This document shows, in pieces, positions 50,741-60,332 of a stretch of 64,000 nt of DNA. The stretch is from positions 39,937 to 103,936 of the forward strand of contig NZ_VWWP01000012.1 in the NCBI RefSeq assembly GCF_011752975.1, read 5' to 3'. The notes under the pieces were generated by a model. That model did not search any database. It had not been told where the DNA came from and saw only the letters and a program-made list of their open reading frames with translations. Position numbers and translations under genes: made by a program. Source of the stretch: Chryseobacterium sp. Tr-659 (lineage in GTDB: Bacteria > Bacteroidota > Bacteroidia > Flavobacteriales > Weeksellaceae). The stretch's first letter is position 1, and every line of letters starts with the position of its first letter.

Positions 50741-51480
50741 TGAGTCTTAGTGTTCTTTTGAGCTGCCGGAACGGGCTTTGTTTGTTGTCCGACAGGTTTT
50801 ACAATTGAATCTTTTTTCAAAGAATCTGAAACTGGTTTTTCCGGAGCATGCACCATCACTTTAATTGTATCTTTTACAATTCTGTGGGTAGAAGTCTGTA
50901 CGGAAACTTTATCGAATGATTTTTTTCCAAAAAGAAGTTCCTGCTGGGTAAACGCAAGATATAAAATTCCAAGAACAGGAATCAGTAAAAGGAAAACCCA
51001 AAGAATTGTCTTCTTGAATTTAAAATCCTTTTCACGGTTTATGGAAGCATCTACTTTCTCTCCGTTATTGATATCGGAAAATCTGATTTCTTCCAATCCG
51101 TAGAAGTCCGGACGGCCTGCTTCTATTCTTTTCCCTTTGAAATGAGTATGCCCTTCTTCAATGAAGATGGTTCCTAGGTTTTGAATTTCGAGAACCTGTT
51201 CGGCCTGAAGTTTTTTCTTCCAGAAATCGGTCTGAATCTTCAGGTCACTTCTTGAAGCTTCCAGAGACATCTGCTTTTGTCCCGCTATAAAAGCAGTAAG
51301 ATCTTCATCTTTTACTTCATAGTCTATCGTAAATTCAATCTGGCTGGCCGGAGGCAGGATGCTCCCGTTATCAGAATTGATAATTGCCTTAGAATTTTTC
51401 AGTGAAAACACCCCAAAGGCTGGTACCGTGGCAGTTCCAAATTGTTTTAAGTATTCTAAAATGTATGCTGAAATATTCAT
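50728..51480 (-). CDS. HU-CCDC81-like membrane protein
   Basis: Residues 1-70 and 75-130 resemble the two HU-CCDC81 domains found in Bacteroidota (ISAYILEYLKQFGTATVPAFGVFSLK; then LKIQTDFWKKKLQAEQVLEIQNLGTIFIEEG). One transmembrane segment (about 155-177) follows, and then a Pro/Lys/Gln-rich periplasmic tail. The HU-like fold at the inner face and the anchor suggest DNA or nucleoid contact at the membrane, or a scaffold. Function is not established. It overlaps the thioesterase gene. Confidence 0.82.
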   Translation of the reverse strand: MNISAYILEYLKQFGTATVPAFGVFSLKNSKAIINSDNGSILPPASQIEFTIDYEVKDEDLTAFIAGQKQMSLEASRSDLKIQTDFWKKKLQAEQVLEIQNLGTIFIEEGHTHFKGKRIEAGRPDFYGLEEIRFSDINNGEKVDASINREKDFKFKKTILWVFLLLIPVLGILYLAFTQQELLFGKKSFDKVSVQTSTHRIVKDTIKVMVHAPEKPVSDSLKKDSIVKPVGQQTKPVPAAQKNTKTQWQK

Positions 51481-51532
51481 TTGGTGGCAAATTTATAACT
51501 TTTTCGTGACTTTTGAAGATATTTAACGGATA

Positions 51533-51562
51533 TAAAAAAAGACCGCCGAAACAGTCTTTTTA
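51533..51562 (-). terminator. Weak terminator after the TonB-dependent receptor gene
   Basis: On the minus strand AAAAAGAC pairs with GTCTTTTT across a loop of about 10 nt and ends in a T-run. Confidence 0.55.
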
Positions 51563-51718
51563 GTTATTCCTTATTAAATCCGGACTACGATTATTAAAAC
51601 TTTGATTTTTAAGCCTAAGACTTATTTTCAGAAGGGTAAAACGGCTAAAAAACCAAAAGGGTTAATTAATATCTATTAGGCTGATCTTTCGCAATTGTAC
51701 CTTTTGTCATTCTGCCAA

Positions 51719-53836
51719 CTATTGAATCTTCCAGCTAACGCCAAACATAAAATTGGTTCCCGCCTGTGAAAAATAGTACGGAGTTCCTTCATAAACAGAT
51801 CCGTTATTCACATATTTTTTATTGAACAGGTTATTCACCAGCAGTTTTAATGCAATTTCATTATGAGCTATTTTAAACTGATATTGTGCATTAAAATCTG
51901 TCAGAAAATAATCTTTAAGCTGCAGGTTTTTATCTTCCGTATTGTCAAGATACTGTTTTCCAACATATTGATTCATTAAAGCAAACTGGAAATTTTTATT
52001 TGGAGTGAATTTCAGTCCCAGATTAGCAATGACATCCGGAGAAAAAGAAATCTGTGTATTTCCAAGACTTTTAGGAACATTATTATTTTCAATATTAAAG
52101 TCAAGATTTCTGTTCTGGCTTACAGTAAGATTAGCGGTAACCTCCCATTGCTTCGATAATTTTGCAAGTGCCCCAACTTCAATCCCTCTTCTGTAACTTT
52201 TCCCGGAATTTGTTCTGATGAATGCTCCTACGTTATTAAGCTCGCCATTTAAAACCAGCTGATTAACATAATACATATAGTAAATGTTTGCTGTTAATGA
52301 CAAAAACCCAAACTGTTTTTCAAGTCCCGCTTCAAAATCATGAAGCTTTTCTGCTTTTACATCATTATTAGCCATCAAATCATCTCTGTTCGGTTCGCGG
52401 TGTGCATGTGCATAAGACAGGAATACTTTTCCACCTTCAATCTTATAATTAACACCGGCTTTAGGATTGAAGAACAGCCAGTTTTTATCCAGATTTGCAC
52501 CTTCATCATCACCAGCCATCAGGATCTTGGTATTGTAATTAATATTTCTAAGCTGTAAGTCTCCAAAGAATTCAAAATTATCAACCCTGAACAAAGCTTT
52601 TGCAAACCCTGCCACTTCATTCTTCACGGAACGATTTCTGTAGTATTCACTTTCATCAATCTGAGGATAGAAAACTCCGGTAACATTCCCGAAGTGCCTT
52701 CCATAATATTGATTGGCAACTACTCCCACATTCAGATCCAGATTTTCAAACTTACCGTAAAGCGTTGAAACCATTCCGTAAAAATCGTTATTCAGCCATT
52801 TCTTTCTGATAAAATCTGAAGACTTTATAGTTACTCCGTTATCTATGATGTCAGGCAGGTTGTATTTTGAAAAAGAGCTTCCTTGTTTGTAATTTTCGTA
52901 ATATCCTTTTCCTTTTGTATAATGGAAAGTTGTTTCCAGATTCCAGCGGTCGCTGAATTTTTGTTCCCAAAGCAACTGGTAATGGTTCTGTCTGTAATTA
53001 TCCGTTTCATTATCATAGAACCCGACAATATTCTCCCAGCCGGCATCATAAATTGCTCCTGACGGGTTGAATTTAGGATCAGTTTCCCATGTCTTTCTAT
53101 CAATTCCGTTCCAGGCCTGGTACGTTTTTTCTTTTCCTCCGAAAGCCATCAGACGTAATTTTGTATTTCCTTCTTCAAACAGGGCTGTAAAATTATAAGA
53201 ATGCAGGTCTGATGAAGCCCTGTCTATATAACCGTCGGAATGAATATGGGTATATCTTCCCATTACAGAAAGACGGTTTTTCCAGAATTTTCCGGAACCT
53301 GCTTCAGCAGAATACTTATATGTATTGAAAGATCCGTAGCTGTCATCTGTTTTAAAATAGAATTTATCTTCAGGATCTTTTGAAATCACATTGATACTTG
53401 CCCCGAAAGCTGAAACTCCGTTATTGGAAGTTCCTACTCCTCTCTGAATGACAATCTGTGAGGCAGAACTCGTTAAATCCGGTACATTGACAAAAAAAGT
53501 ACCCTGGCTTTCCGAATCATTGTAAGGAACCCCGTTCATCATCACATTGATTCCCGTGCCGGAAACCCCACGAATTCTAAATCCTGTATATCCTACTCCA
53601 TTTCCGGCATCCGAGGTGGAGATAATTGAGGTTTGGTTTTTTAAGAGAATCGGAAGATCCTGTCCTAAGTTTCTTCCGTCTAAATCTTTCTGAACATTAA
53701 TGATTTCCTTCGCTACCGGAAGTCTTTTGGTAAAGCTGACTGCTTCAATTTCTCTTACTTTCAGAGAATCTTTATTCTGCGCCTGGATAAATGCTACAGA
53801 GCCTACACTAAGCCCTAAAAAAAATAATCCTTTCAT
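51719..53836 (-). CDS. TonB-dependent receptor, TPP-riboswitch-controlled (probable thiamin transporter)
   Basis: This 705-residue outer-membrane receptor has a signal peptide (1-19), a plug domain (LGQDLPILLKNQTSIISTSD, then GFRIRGVSGTGINVMMNGVPYND) and a barrel ending in a terminal strand FGVSWKIQ. The TonB-box region may be IEAVSF. It should take up a ligand too large for porins with TonB energy. A TPP riboswitch just upstream indicates repression by thiamin pyrophosphate, so thiamin or a phosphorylated derivative is the probable ligand. It resembles no siderophore receptor in particular. It is followed by a weak terminator. Confidence 0.92.
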   Translation of the reverse strand: MKGLFFLGLSVGSVAFIQAQNKDSLKVREIEAVSFTKRLPVAKEIINVQKDLDGRNLGQDLPILLKNQTSIISTSDAGNGVGYTGFRIRGVSGTGINVMMNGVPYNDSESQGTFFVNVPDLTSSASQIVIQRGVGTSNNGVSAFGASINVISKDPEDKFYFKTDDSYGSFNTYKYSAEAGSGKFWKNRLSVMGRYTHIHSDGYIDRASSDLHSYNFTALFEEGNTKLRLMAFGGKEKTYQAWNGIDRKTWETDPKFNPSGAIYDAGWENIVGFYDNETDNYRQNHYQLLWEQKFSDRWNLETTFHYTKGKGYYENYKQGSSFSKYNLPDIIDNGVTIKSSDFIRKKWLNNDFYGMVSTLYGKFENLDLNVGVVANQYYGRHFGNVTGVFYPQIDESEYYRNRSVKNEVAGFAKALFRVDNFEFFGDLQLRNINYNTKILMAGDDEGANLDKNWLFFNPKAGVNYKIEGGKVFLSYAHAHREPNRDDLMANNDVKAEKLHDFEAGLEKQFGFLSLTANIYYMYYVNQLVLNGELNNVGAFIRTNSGKSYRRGIEVGALAKLSKQWEVTANLTVSQNRNLDFNIENNNVPKSLGNTQISFSPDVIANLGLKFTPNKNFQFALMNQYVGKQYLDNTEDKNLQLKDYFLTDFNAQYQFKIAHNEIALKLLVNNLFNKKYVNNGSVYEGTPYYFSQAGTNFMFGVSWKIQ

Positions 53837-53909
53837 TCTATAAATCTTTAAAATTTAATGAATAAAAGGGGATCGATAAGATATTATACAGTTCCGACTT
53901 TCAGGAAGT

Positions 53910-53982
53910 CGCGTCCCTAAACGGCATTACCCGTTCCAGGTTCATTGGGTATAATCTCAGCCTGTTACAGCACCCCTTTATT
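53910..53982 (-). ncRNA. TPP riboswitch (THI element)
   Basis: On the minus strand: GGGGTGC, CTGAGAT, ACCC, GAACCTG, GGGTAATGCC and TTAGGGA occur in the conserved order. These are the hallmarks of the TPP aptamer. A small hairpin GACTTCCTGAAAGTC follows at about 53896-53910 and may be part of the expression platform. The regulated gene is the TonB-dependent receptor that starts at 53836. Confidence 0.95.
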
Positions 53983-54113
53983 TCAGCCGCGAAATTACGA
54001 AAAATATATGAGATGCTAAGAGTGAAGTGAAGGATACGAAGCAAAGATTCATTATTCAGGAAAATAGGAGTTATCAAATGATAAATTACTCCTACTCACC
54101 CATTGACAAACCT

Positions 54114-54872
54114 TTAGTATGTTTTATTGTTTGCGTCAATATAATAGTAATTGGTTCCATCTTTTGTAACTTCAAACATCTTGCCCAGTTTCCAGCTGAA
54201 ATTTCGTTTAATATTCGAATATTCGAAAGGAATAATAATTTTGTTATTCACATCAATCACCCCGAATCTATCGTTATTGGAAGCTACAATCATCGGGTTG
54301 GCTACATCGTCTCCTTCCATAATGAAGAGATACTGATACTGAGGATAGATCTGATATTGTCTGTAATCTGCAGCATTTACAAATTTTGATTTTTCAATGA
54401 TTCCATAGAAGCCATTTAAAACATAAGCCTGAAACAGCTGTTGTTTGTATTCTTCGAATTTACATTTTCCAAAATCTGCATCTTTGAACTGATACACCCT
54501 TTTTCCGGTCTTATCAATTCTGTATGATATCATATCTTTTTCTACTGTTGCATAATTGTTTGTTCCAAACTTGCGAACTTTCAGGTTCGGGGAATTCAGG
54601 AGATTACAGTCTTCGTAAAAAAAGACAGCAATGTGGTATTCCGGCTGAATGATAAACTTTCCGTTTTGATTGACATAGCCGAACTGATCTCCTTTCTTTT
54701 TAGGAATCAGAACAGGAATATCTTTATTAACCACTACCAGATCAGGATTCGGTTTACTTACTGAAGCGCCCTTTTTTACTGCATTTTTCGCGGGAACTTT
54801 CTTCACAGATTTAGCCTGTGAGAAAACGAAAACCGAAACAAAAACGCATAAAAGATTCAGGATATTTTTCAT
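54114..54872 (-). CDS. WG-repeat-type exported protein
   Basis: From MKNILNLLCVFVSVFVFSQ (start at 54872; the Met at 54881 adds three residues) this 252-residue protein has a signal peptide, a short Lys-rich linker and WG-like repeats (FGYVNQNGKFIIQPEYHIAVFF; FGVIDVNNKIIIPFEYSNI). WG repeats are thought to form beta units of unknown ligand. It is probably periplasmic or surface. It is monocistronic, divergent from acnB. Confidence 0.82.
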   Translation of the reverse strand: MKNILNLLCVFVSVFVFSQAKSVKKVPAKNAVKKGASVSKPNPDLVVVNKDIPVLIPKKKGDQFGYVNQNGKFIIQPEYHIAVFFYEDCNLLNSPNLKVRKFGTNNYATVEKDMISYRIDKTGKRVYQFKDADFGKCKFEEYKQQLFQAYVLNGFYGIIEKSKFVNAADYRQYQIYPQYQYLFIMEGDDVANPMIVASNNDRFGVIDVNNKIIIPFEYSNIKRNFSWKLGKMFEVTKDGTNYYYIDANNKTY

Positions 54873-55019
54873 ATTCACCAATTGTCTGCAAAAATACGAC
54901 CAAAAATAGATATTATAAAATTCATATTTATAAAGAATCTAAATAATTTCACTCCCATAAAATATTAAAATTTCGTATTTTTGGGAACATTTTGAATTGT
55001 TTAATAATTTTAAAACTTT

Positions 55020-55173
55020 TAAAAAAACGTAGATTATTCTGACTTTATTCCGGTTCAAAATTGCATATCAAAATGCGGAAACTCAAAATGTTATAATTGT
55101 GACCGGCAAGAGAGGAGCAGCAGCAACAATAGCTGCTTTGTACATCTACCTTTAAAAGTGAAAGACTTCTATT
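55020..55173 (+). other. acnB leader with short ORF and hairpin
   Basis: The 292-bp spacer before acnB holds a possible -7 box TATTTTTG near 54976, a 7-codon ORF (MRKLKML, 55072-55095), and a GC-rich hairpin AGCAGC-AACAATA-GCTGCT (about 55119-55137). The GC of this stretch is well above the AT-rich flanks. It could be an attenuation or iron/aconitase-related leader. No named RNA family was recognised. Confidence 0.4.
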
Positions 55174-57954
55174 ATGAATATTTATAAGGATTACATCAAA
55201 GAGATTGATGAGAGAAAAAACCAGGGGCTTCATCCAAAGCCGATTGATGGTGCTGAATTACTAAGCGAAATCATTGCACAAATTAAAGATTCAGATAATA
55301 CAGACCGATCGGACTCTCTTAAATTTTTCATTTATAACACCTTACCGGGAACAACAAGTGCTGCAGGTGTAAAGGCTAAATTTTTAAAAGAGATCATTCT
55401 GGGTGAATCCGTAGTAGAAGAAATATCTCCTGCGTTTGCTTTCGAATTATTATCTCACATGAAAGGAGGTCCTTCCATTGAAGTTTTGTTAGACCTTGCT
55501 TTAGGCAACGATATGTCAATTGCCCACGAAGCAGCCAATGTTCTTAAAACTCAGGTTTTCCTTTATGAAGCGGATACTAACCGCCTTAAAGAAGCCTTCA
55601 ACAGCGGTAACGAAATCGCAAAAGAAATCATTGAAAGCTATGCAAAAGCTGAATTCTTTACCAAGCTGCCGGAAGTAGCGGAAGAAATCAAAGTGGTTAC
55701 TTATATTGCAGGTGAGGGAGATATTTCAACAGATTTACTTTCTCCTGGGAACCAGGCGCACTCAAGATCTGACCGTGAACTTCACGGGAAATGTATGATT
55801 ACTCCTCAGGCACAGGAAGAGATTAAAGCTTTACAGGCACAACATCCTGATGCAAGTGTTATGCTTATTGCTGAAAAAGGAACAATGGGGGTAGGTTCAT
55901 CAAGAATGTCCGGAGTAAACAATGTTGCTCTTTGGACGGGTAGACAAGCCAGCCCATATGTACCATTCGTAAATATTGCTCCAATTGTTGGAGGAACAAA
56001 CGGTATTTCTCCTATCTTCCTTACTACGGTAGATGTAACAGGAGGTATTGGAATAGACCTTAAAAACTGGGTGAAGAAAGTAGATGAAAACGGAAACCCT
56101 GTTCGTAATGAAAACGGAGAAGTAGTTCTTGAAGAAGCTTATTCAGTGGCAACAGGAACTGTTTTAACAATTAATACAAAAGAAAAGAAACTTTATAACG
56201 GAGATAAGGAATTAATTGACCTTACCAAGTCTTTTACTCCGCAAAAGATGGAATTCATCAAAGCGGGCGGATCTTACGCAATCGTATTCGGTAAGAAACT
56301 GCAGACTTTTGCAGCTCAGCTTTTAGGAATTGAAGCTCCTGCTGTTTTTGCTCCGTCTAAAGAGATTTCTCATGAAGGACAAGGACTTACAGCGGTAGAA
56401 AAAATCTTCAACAGAAATGCTGTAGGAAGTACGCCAGGAAAGGTATTACACGCAGGTTCAGACGTTCGTGTACAGGTAAATATCGTTGGTTCACAGGATA
56501 CGACAGGTCTTATGACTTCTCAGGAGCTTGAATCAATGGCAGCTACTGTAATTTCTCCGATCGTTGACGGTGCTTACCAATCAGGATGTCATACTGCTTC
56601 AGTATGGGATAAAAAAGCGCAGGCTAACATTCCGAAACTCATGAAATTCATGAATGAATTCGGTTTGATTACAGCCCGTGACCCGAAAGGTGAATACCAC
56701 TCAATGACTGACGTAATCCACAAAGTTCTTAATGATATTACTGTAGATGAGTGGGCCATTATCATTGGTGGTGACTCTCACACAAGAATGTCTAAAGGGG
56801 TTGCTTTCGGAGCAGACTCAGGAACAGTTGCTCTTGCATTGGCTACAGGTGAAGCTTCCATGCCGATTCCTGAATCTGTAAAAGTAACATTCAAAGGAGA
56901 CATGAAAGAACACATGGATTTCCGTGATGTGGTTCATGCTACACAGGCTCAGATGCTGAAACAGTTTGGAGGAGAAAACGTATTCCAGGGAAGAATCATT
57001 GAGGTTCACATCGGAACGCTTCCTGCTGACCAGGCATTCACATTTACAGACTGGACTGCTGAGATGAAAGCAAAAGCTTCCATCAACATTTCGGAAGATA
57101 ATACTTTGATCGAATCATTGGAAATTGCAAAAGGCAGAATCCAGATCATGATTGACAAAGGAATGGATAATAAAAACCAGGTTCTTAAAGGCTTAATTGA
57201 AAAAGCAGATAAGAGAATCGCTGAGATCAGATCAGGTGAAAAGCCGGCTCTTACTCCGGATGCCAATGCTAAGTATTATGCTGAAGTAGTGGTAGATCTT
57301 GATGAGATTGTTGAACCAATGATTGCTGACCCGGATGTAAACAATGATGATGTTTCGAAAAGATATACTCACGATACAATCAGAACTCTTTCTTATTATG
57401 GAGGAGAGAAAAAGGTAGATCTTGGTTTTGTGGGATCTTGTATGGTTCATAAAGGAGATTTGAAAATCGTTTCTCAAATGCTTAGAAACCTTGAAAAGCA
57501 GCAAGGTAAAGTAGAATTCAATGCTCCGCTTGTAGTGGCGGCACCTACTTATAACATCATTGATGAGTTGAAAGCGGAAGGAGACTGGGAATTATTAGAA
57601 AAATATTCAGGTTTTGAATTTGATGACAACGCACCTAAAGGTGAAGCCCGTACAGAGTACCAGAATGTAATGTATCTTGAGCGTCCGGGATGTAACCTTT
57701 GTATGGGTAATCAGGAAAAAGCAGCTAAGGGAGATACGGTACTGGCAACTTCTACCCGTCTTTTCCAGGGAAGAGTTGTAGAAGATTCGGAACGTAAAAA
57801 AGGAGAATCTCTACTTGCTTCAACACCGGTTGTTGTTTTATCTGCTATTATCGGAAGAATTCCTAATATCGATGAATATAAAGCTGCGGTTGAGGGTATT
57901 GACCTGACTAAATTTGCTCCTCCAATCAAGGAATTGGTGCAAGTTGGCCACTAA
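55174..57954 (+). CDS. acnB: Aconitase B (aconitate hydratase 2/2-methylisocitrate dehydratase)
   Basis: This 926-residue protein has an N-terminal HEAT-like domain, then the swivel and [4Fe-4S] domains in the AcnB order. The cluster ligands are in GSCMVHKGD and PGCNLCMGNQ. GGDSHTRMSKGVAFGADSG and GTNGISPIFLTTVDVTGGIG are AcnB hallmarks. It should interconvert citrate and isocitrate and may act on 2-methylisocitrate. It is longer than E. coli AcnB (865), with extra residues within the swivel part. It is followed 48 bp later by a second, unrelated-type aconitase. Confidence 0.96.
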   Translation: MNIYKDYIKEIDERKNQGLHPKPIDGAELLSEIIAQIKDSDNTDRSDSLKFFIYNTLPGTTSAAGVKAKFLKEIILGESVVEEISPAFAFELLSHMKGGPSIEVLLDLALGNDMSIAHEAANVLKTQVFLYEADTNRLKEAFNSGNEIAKEIIESYAKAEFFTKLPEVAEEIKVVTYIAGEGDISTDLLSPGNQAHSRSDRELHGKCMITPQAQEEIKALQAQHPDASVMLIAEKGTMGVGSSRMSGVNNVALWTGRQASPYVPFVNIAPIVGGTNGISPIFLTTVDVTGGIGIDLKNWVKKVDENGNPVRNENGEVVLEEAYSVATGTVLTINTKEKKLYNGDKELIDLTKSFTPQKMEFIKAGGSYAIVFGKKLQTFAAQLLGIEAPAVFAPSKEISHEGQGLTAVEKIFNRNAVGSTPGKVLHAGSDVRVQVNIVGSQDTTGLMTSQELESMAATVISPIVDGAYQSGCHTASVWDKKAQANIPKLMKFMNEFGLITARDPKGEYHSMTDVIHKVLNDITVDEWAIIIGGDSHTRMSKGVAFGADSGTVALALATGEASMPIPESVKVTFKGDMKEHMDFRDVVHATQAQMLKQFGGENVFQGRIIEVHIGTLPADQAFTFTDWTAEMKAKASINISEDNTLIESLEIAKGRIQIMIDKGMDNKNQVLKGLIEKADKRIAEIRSGEKPALTPDANAKYYAEVVVDLDEIVEPMIADPDVNNDDVSKRYTHDTIRTLSYYGGEKKVDLGFVGSCMVHKGDLKIVSQMLRNLEKQQGKVEFNAPLVVAAPTYNIIDELKAEGDWELLEKYSGFEFDDNAPKGEARTEYQNVMYLERPGCNLCMGNQEKAAKGDTVLATSTRLFQGRVVEDSERKKGESLLASTPVVVLSAIIGRIPNIDEYKAAVEGIDLTKFAPPIKELVQVGH

Positions 57955-58002
57955 TACTTCAGCTGTTGATAACATAAATGTATAAACATTAATCTACGAG
58001 AT

Positions 58003-60270
58003 ATGACTTTTGATATTGATATGATCAAAAAAGTGTACGAGCGTTACCCAGAAAGAATTGCTGCGGCAAGACAGATTGTGGGAAAACCTCTTACCCTTTC
58101 AGAAAAAATCCTTTACACCCACCTTTGGGAAGGGAATGCTACACAGGCACATGAAAGAGGAAACTCTTATGTAGACTTCGCACCAGACAGAGTAGCTATG
58201 CAGGATGCAACAGCGCAGATGGCGCTTTTACAGTTCATGCAGGCAGGAAAAGCTAAAGTAGCTGTTCCTTCCACTGCTCACGCCGATCACCTGATCCAGG
58301 CGAAAGTAGGTGCTGATAAAGATTTACAGGAAGGTATCAACAAAAACTCTGAGGTATTCAACTTCTTAAGTTCTGTATGTGATAAGTATGGAATCGGATT
58401 CTGGAAGCCCGGAGCCGGTATCATTCACCAGGTTGTATTGGAAAACTATGCTTTCCCTGGAGGTATGATGATTGGTACTGACTCTCACACCGTAAATGCA
58501 GGTGGTTTAGGGATGGTAGCTATTGGTGTAGGGGGTGCTGATGCGGTAGACGTAATGGCCGGAATGGCTTGGGAACTTAAAATGCCTAAACTTATCGGGG
58601 TAAAATTAACCGGTAAGATGAACGGATGGACTTCTGCTAAAGATGTTATCTTAAAAGTGGCAGGAATCCTTACGGTAAAGGGAGGTACAGGATGCATCGT
58701 AGAATATTTCGGGGAAGGAGCTGAATCTTTATCTGCTACAGGTAAAGGAACGATCTGTAACATGGGTGCAGAAATCGGAGCTACTACTTCTACTTTTGGG
58801 TACGATGATTCAATGAGAAGATATTTATCTGCAACAGGAAGACAGGATGTTGTAGATGCTGCTGATAAAATTGCCGAACACTTAACAGGTGATGCTGAAG
58901 TATATGCAAACCCTGAGCAGTATTTTGATCAGTTAATTGAAATTAACCTTTCTGAGCTGACTCCTCACTTAAACGGTCCTTTTACTCCGGACTTAGCAAC
59001 TCCTGTTGCTGAATTCAGAGCTAAGGCTGAAGCCAACGGGTGGCCGCTAGAAGTTGAATGGGCACTTATCGGTTCTTGTACCAACTCTTCTTATGAAGAT
59101 TTATCAAGAGCTGCTTCTATCGTGGAAGATGCTGTATCAAAAGGGGTAAAGCCTAAAGCTATTTTAGGAATTAATCCAGGTTCTGAGCAGGTGAAATTTA
59201 CAGCGGAAAGAGACGGTTTCTTAAATTCTTTCAGAAAATTTGAAAATGCCAGAATCTTTACCAATGCTTGCGGACCTTGTATTGGACAGTGGGACAGAGA
59301 AGGAGCTGAAAAAGGGGAGAAAAACTCTATTATTCACTCTTTCAACAGAAACTTTGCGAAAAGAGCTGACGGGAATCCAAATACCCATGCTTTCGTAGCA
59401 TCTCCGGAAATGGTGGCTGCTGTTGCAATCTCAGGAAGATTAGATTTTAACCCGATTACAGATACATTAACAAACGAAGCGGGTGAGCAGGTAAAACTTA
59501 ACGAACCAAAAGGTTTTGAACTTCCTGCAAAAGGATTTGCTGTTGATGATAACGGATATCAGGCTCCTTCTGAAGACGGATCCAGTGTTGTTGTTAACGT
59601 AAGCCCTACTTCAGACAGACTTCAGTTACTGGAAGAGTTCCCGGCTTGGGATGGTAAAAACATCACGGGAGCTAAGGTATTGATCAAAGCTTTCGGAAAA
59701 TGTACTACTGACCACATCTCTATGGCTGGGCCATGGTTGAAATACAGAGGTCACCTCGATAATATTTCAAATAACATGTTAATTGGAGCTGTGAATGCTT
59801 ATAACATGGAAACCAACCACGTTAAAAATGAATTAACGGGTGAATACGGTGAAGTTCCGGCTGTACAGAGAGCTTATAAAGCGGCTGGAGTTCCAACAAT
59901 TGTTGTAGGAGATCAAAACTATGGCGAAGGTTCTTCAAGAGAACATGCTGCCATGGAGCCTAGACATCTTGGTGTAAAAGCTGTATTGGTAAAATCATTC
60001 GCGAGAATTCACGAAACAAACCTTAAGAAACAAGGAATGCTGGGGATCACTTTCGCCAATGAAGCAGATTATGACAAAATTCAGGAAGACGACACTGTTA
60101 ACTTCTTAGATCTTGATCAGTTTGCGCCAGGAAAACAGCTGACTTTAGAATTCGTTCACAAAGATGGAACTAAAGATATCATCATGGCAAATCACACGTA
60201 CAATGATCAGCAGATTGAATGGTTCAAAGCTGGTTCTGCACTGAACTTGATTAAACAACAAGAAAAATAA
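58003..60270 (+). CDS. acn: Aconitate hydratase, mitochondrial type
   Basis: This 755-residue enzyme has the [4Fe-4S] ligands in GSCTNSSYED and ACGPCIGQWD, catalytic motif IGTDSHTVNAGGLG and SSREHAAMEPRHLG. It resembles mitochondrial aconitase more than E. coli AcnA (which is about 890 residues). It catalyses the citrate-isocitrate step of the TCA cycle. It follows acnB by 48 bp on the same strand and has a strong terminator, so both are probably in one operon. Confidence 0.96.
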   Translation: MTFDIDMIKKVYERYPERIAAARQIVGKPLTLSEKILYTHLWEGNATQAHERGNSYVDFAPDRVAMQDATAQMALLQFMQAGKAKVAVPSTAHADHLIQAKVGADKDLQEGINKNSEVFNFLSSVCDKYGIGFWKPGAGIIHQVVLENYAFPGGMMIGTDSHTVNAGGLGMVAIGVGGADAVDVMAGMAWELKMPKLIGVKLTGKMNGWTSAKDVILKVAGILTVKGGTGCIVEYFGEGAESLSATGKGTICNMGAEIGATTSTFGYDDSMRRYLSATGRQDVVDAADKIAEHLTGDAEVYANPEQYFDQLIEINLSELTPHLNGPFTPDLATPVAEFRAKAEANGWPLEVEWALIGSCTNSSYEDLSRAASIVEDAVSKGVKPKAILGINPGSEQVKFTAERDGFLNSFRKFENARIFTNACGPCIGQWDREGAEKGEKNSIIHSFNRNFAKRADGNPNTHAFVASPEMVAAVAISGRLDFNPITDTLTNEAGEQVKLNEPKGFELPAKGFAVDDNGYQAPSEDGSSVVVNVSPTSDRLQLLEEFPAWDGKNITGAKVLIKAFGKCTTDHISMAGPWLKYRGHLDNISNNMLIGAVNAYNMETNHVKNELTGEYGEVPAVQRAYKAAGVPTIVVGDQNYGEGSSREHAAMEPRHLGVKAVLVKSFARIHETNLKKQGMLGITFANEADYDKIQEDDTVNFLDLDQFAPGKQLTLEFVHKDGTKDIIMANHTYNDQQIEWFKAGSALNLIKQQEK

Positions 60271-60297
60271 GATTAATTGTTAGATCGATTAATATAA

Positions 60298-60328
60298 AGG
60301 CGGCTTCAATAGAAGTCGTCTTTTTTTG
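60298..60328 (+). terminator. Terminator of the aconitase operon
   Basis: AGGCGGCTTC pairs over 10 positions (two G-U) with GAAGTCGTCT across AATA, followed by seven T. It may also stop minus-strand transcription from the response regulator gene. Confidence 0.9.
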
Positions 60329-60332
60329 TTCC

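Noticed and set aside
55045..55233. Minus-strand ORF with four Cys in a row near acnB
   Set aside because: It overlaps the acnB start on the opposite strand. The Cys run is only the reverse of the GCA/AGC hairpin. A Cys-rich leader peptide would need to be on the plus strand.
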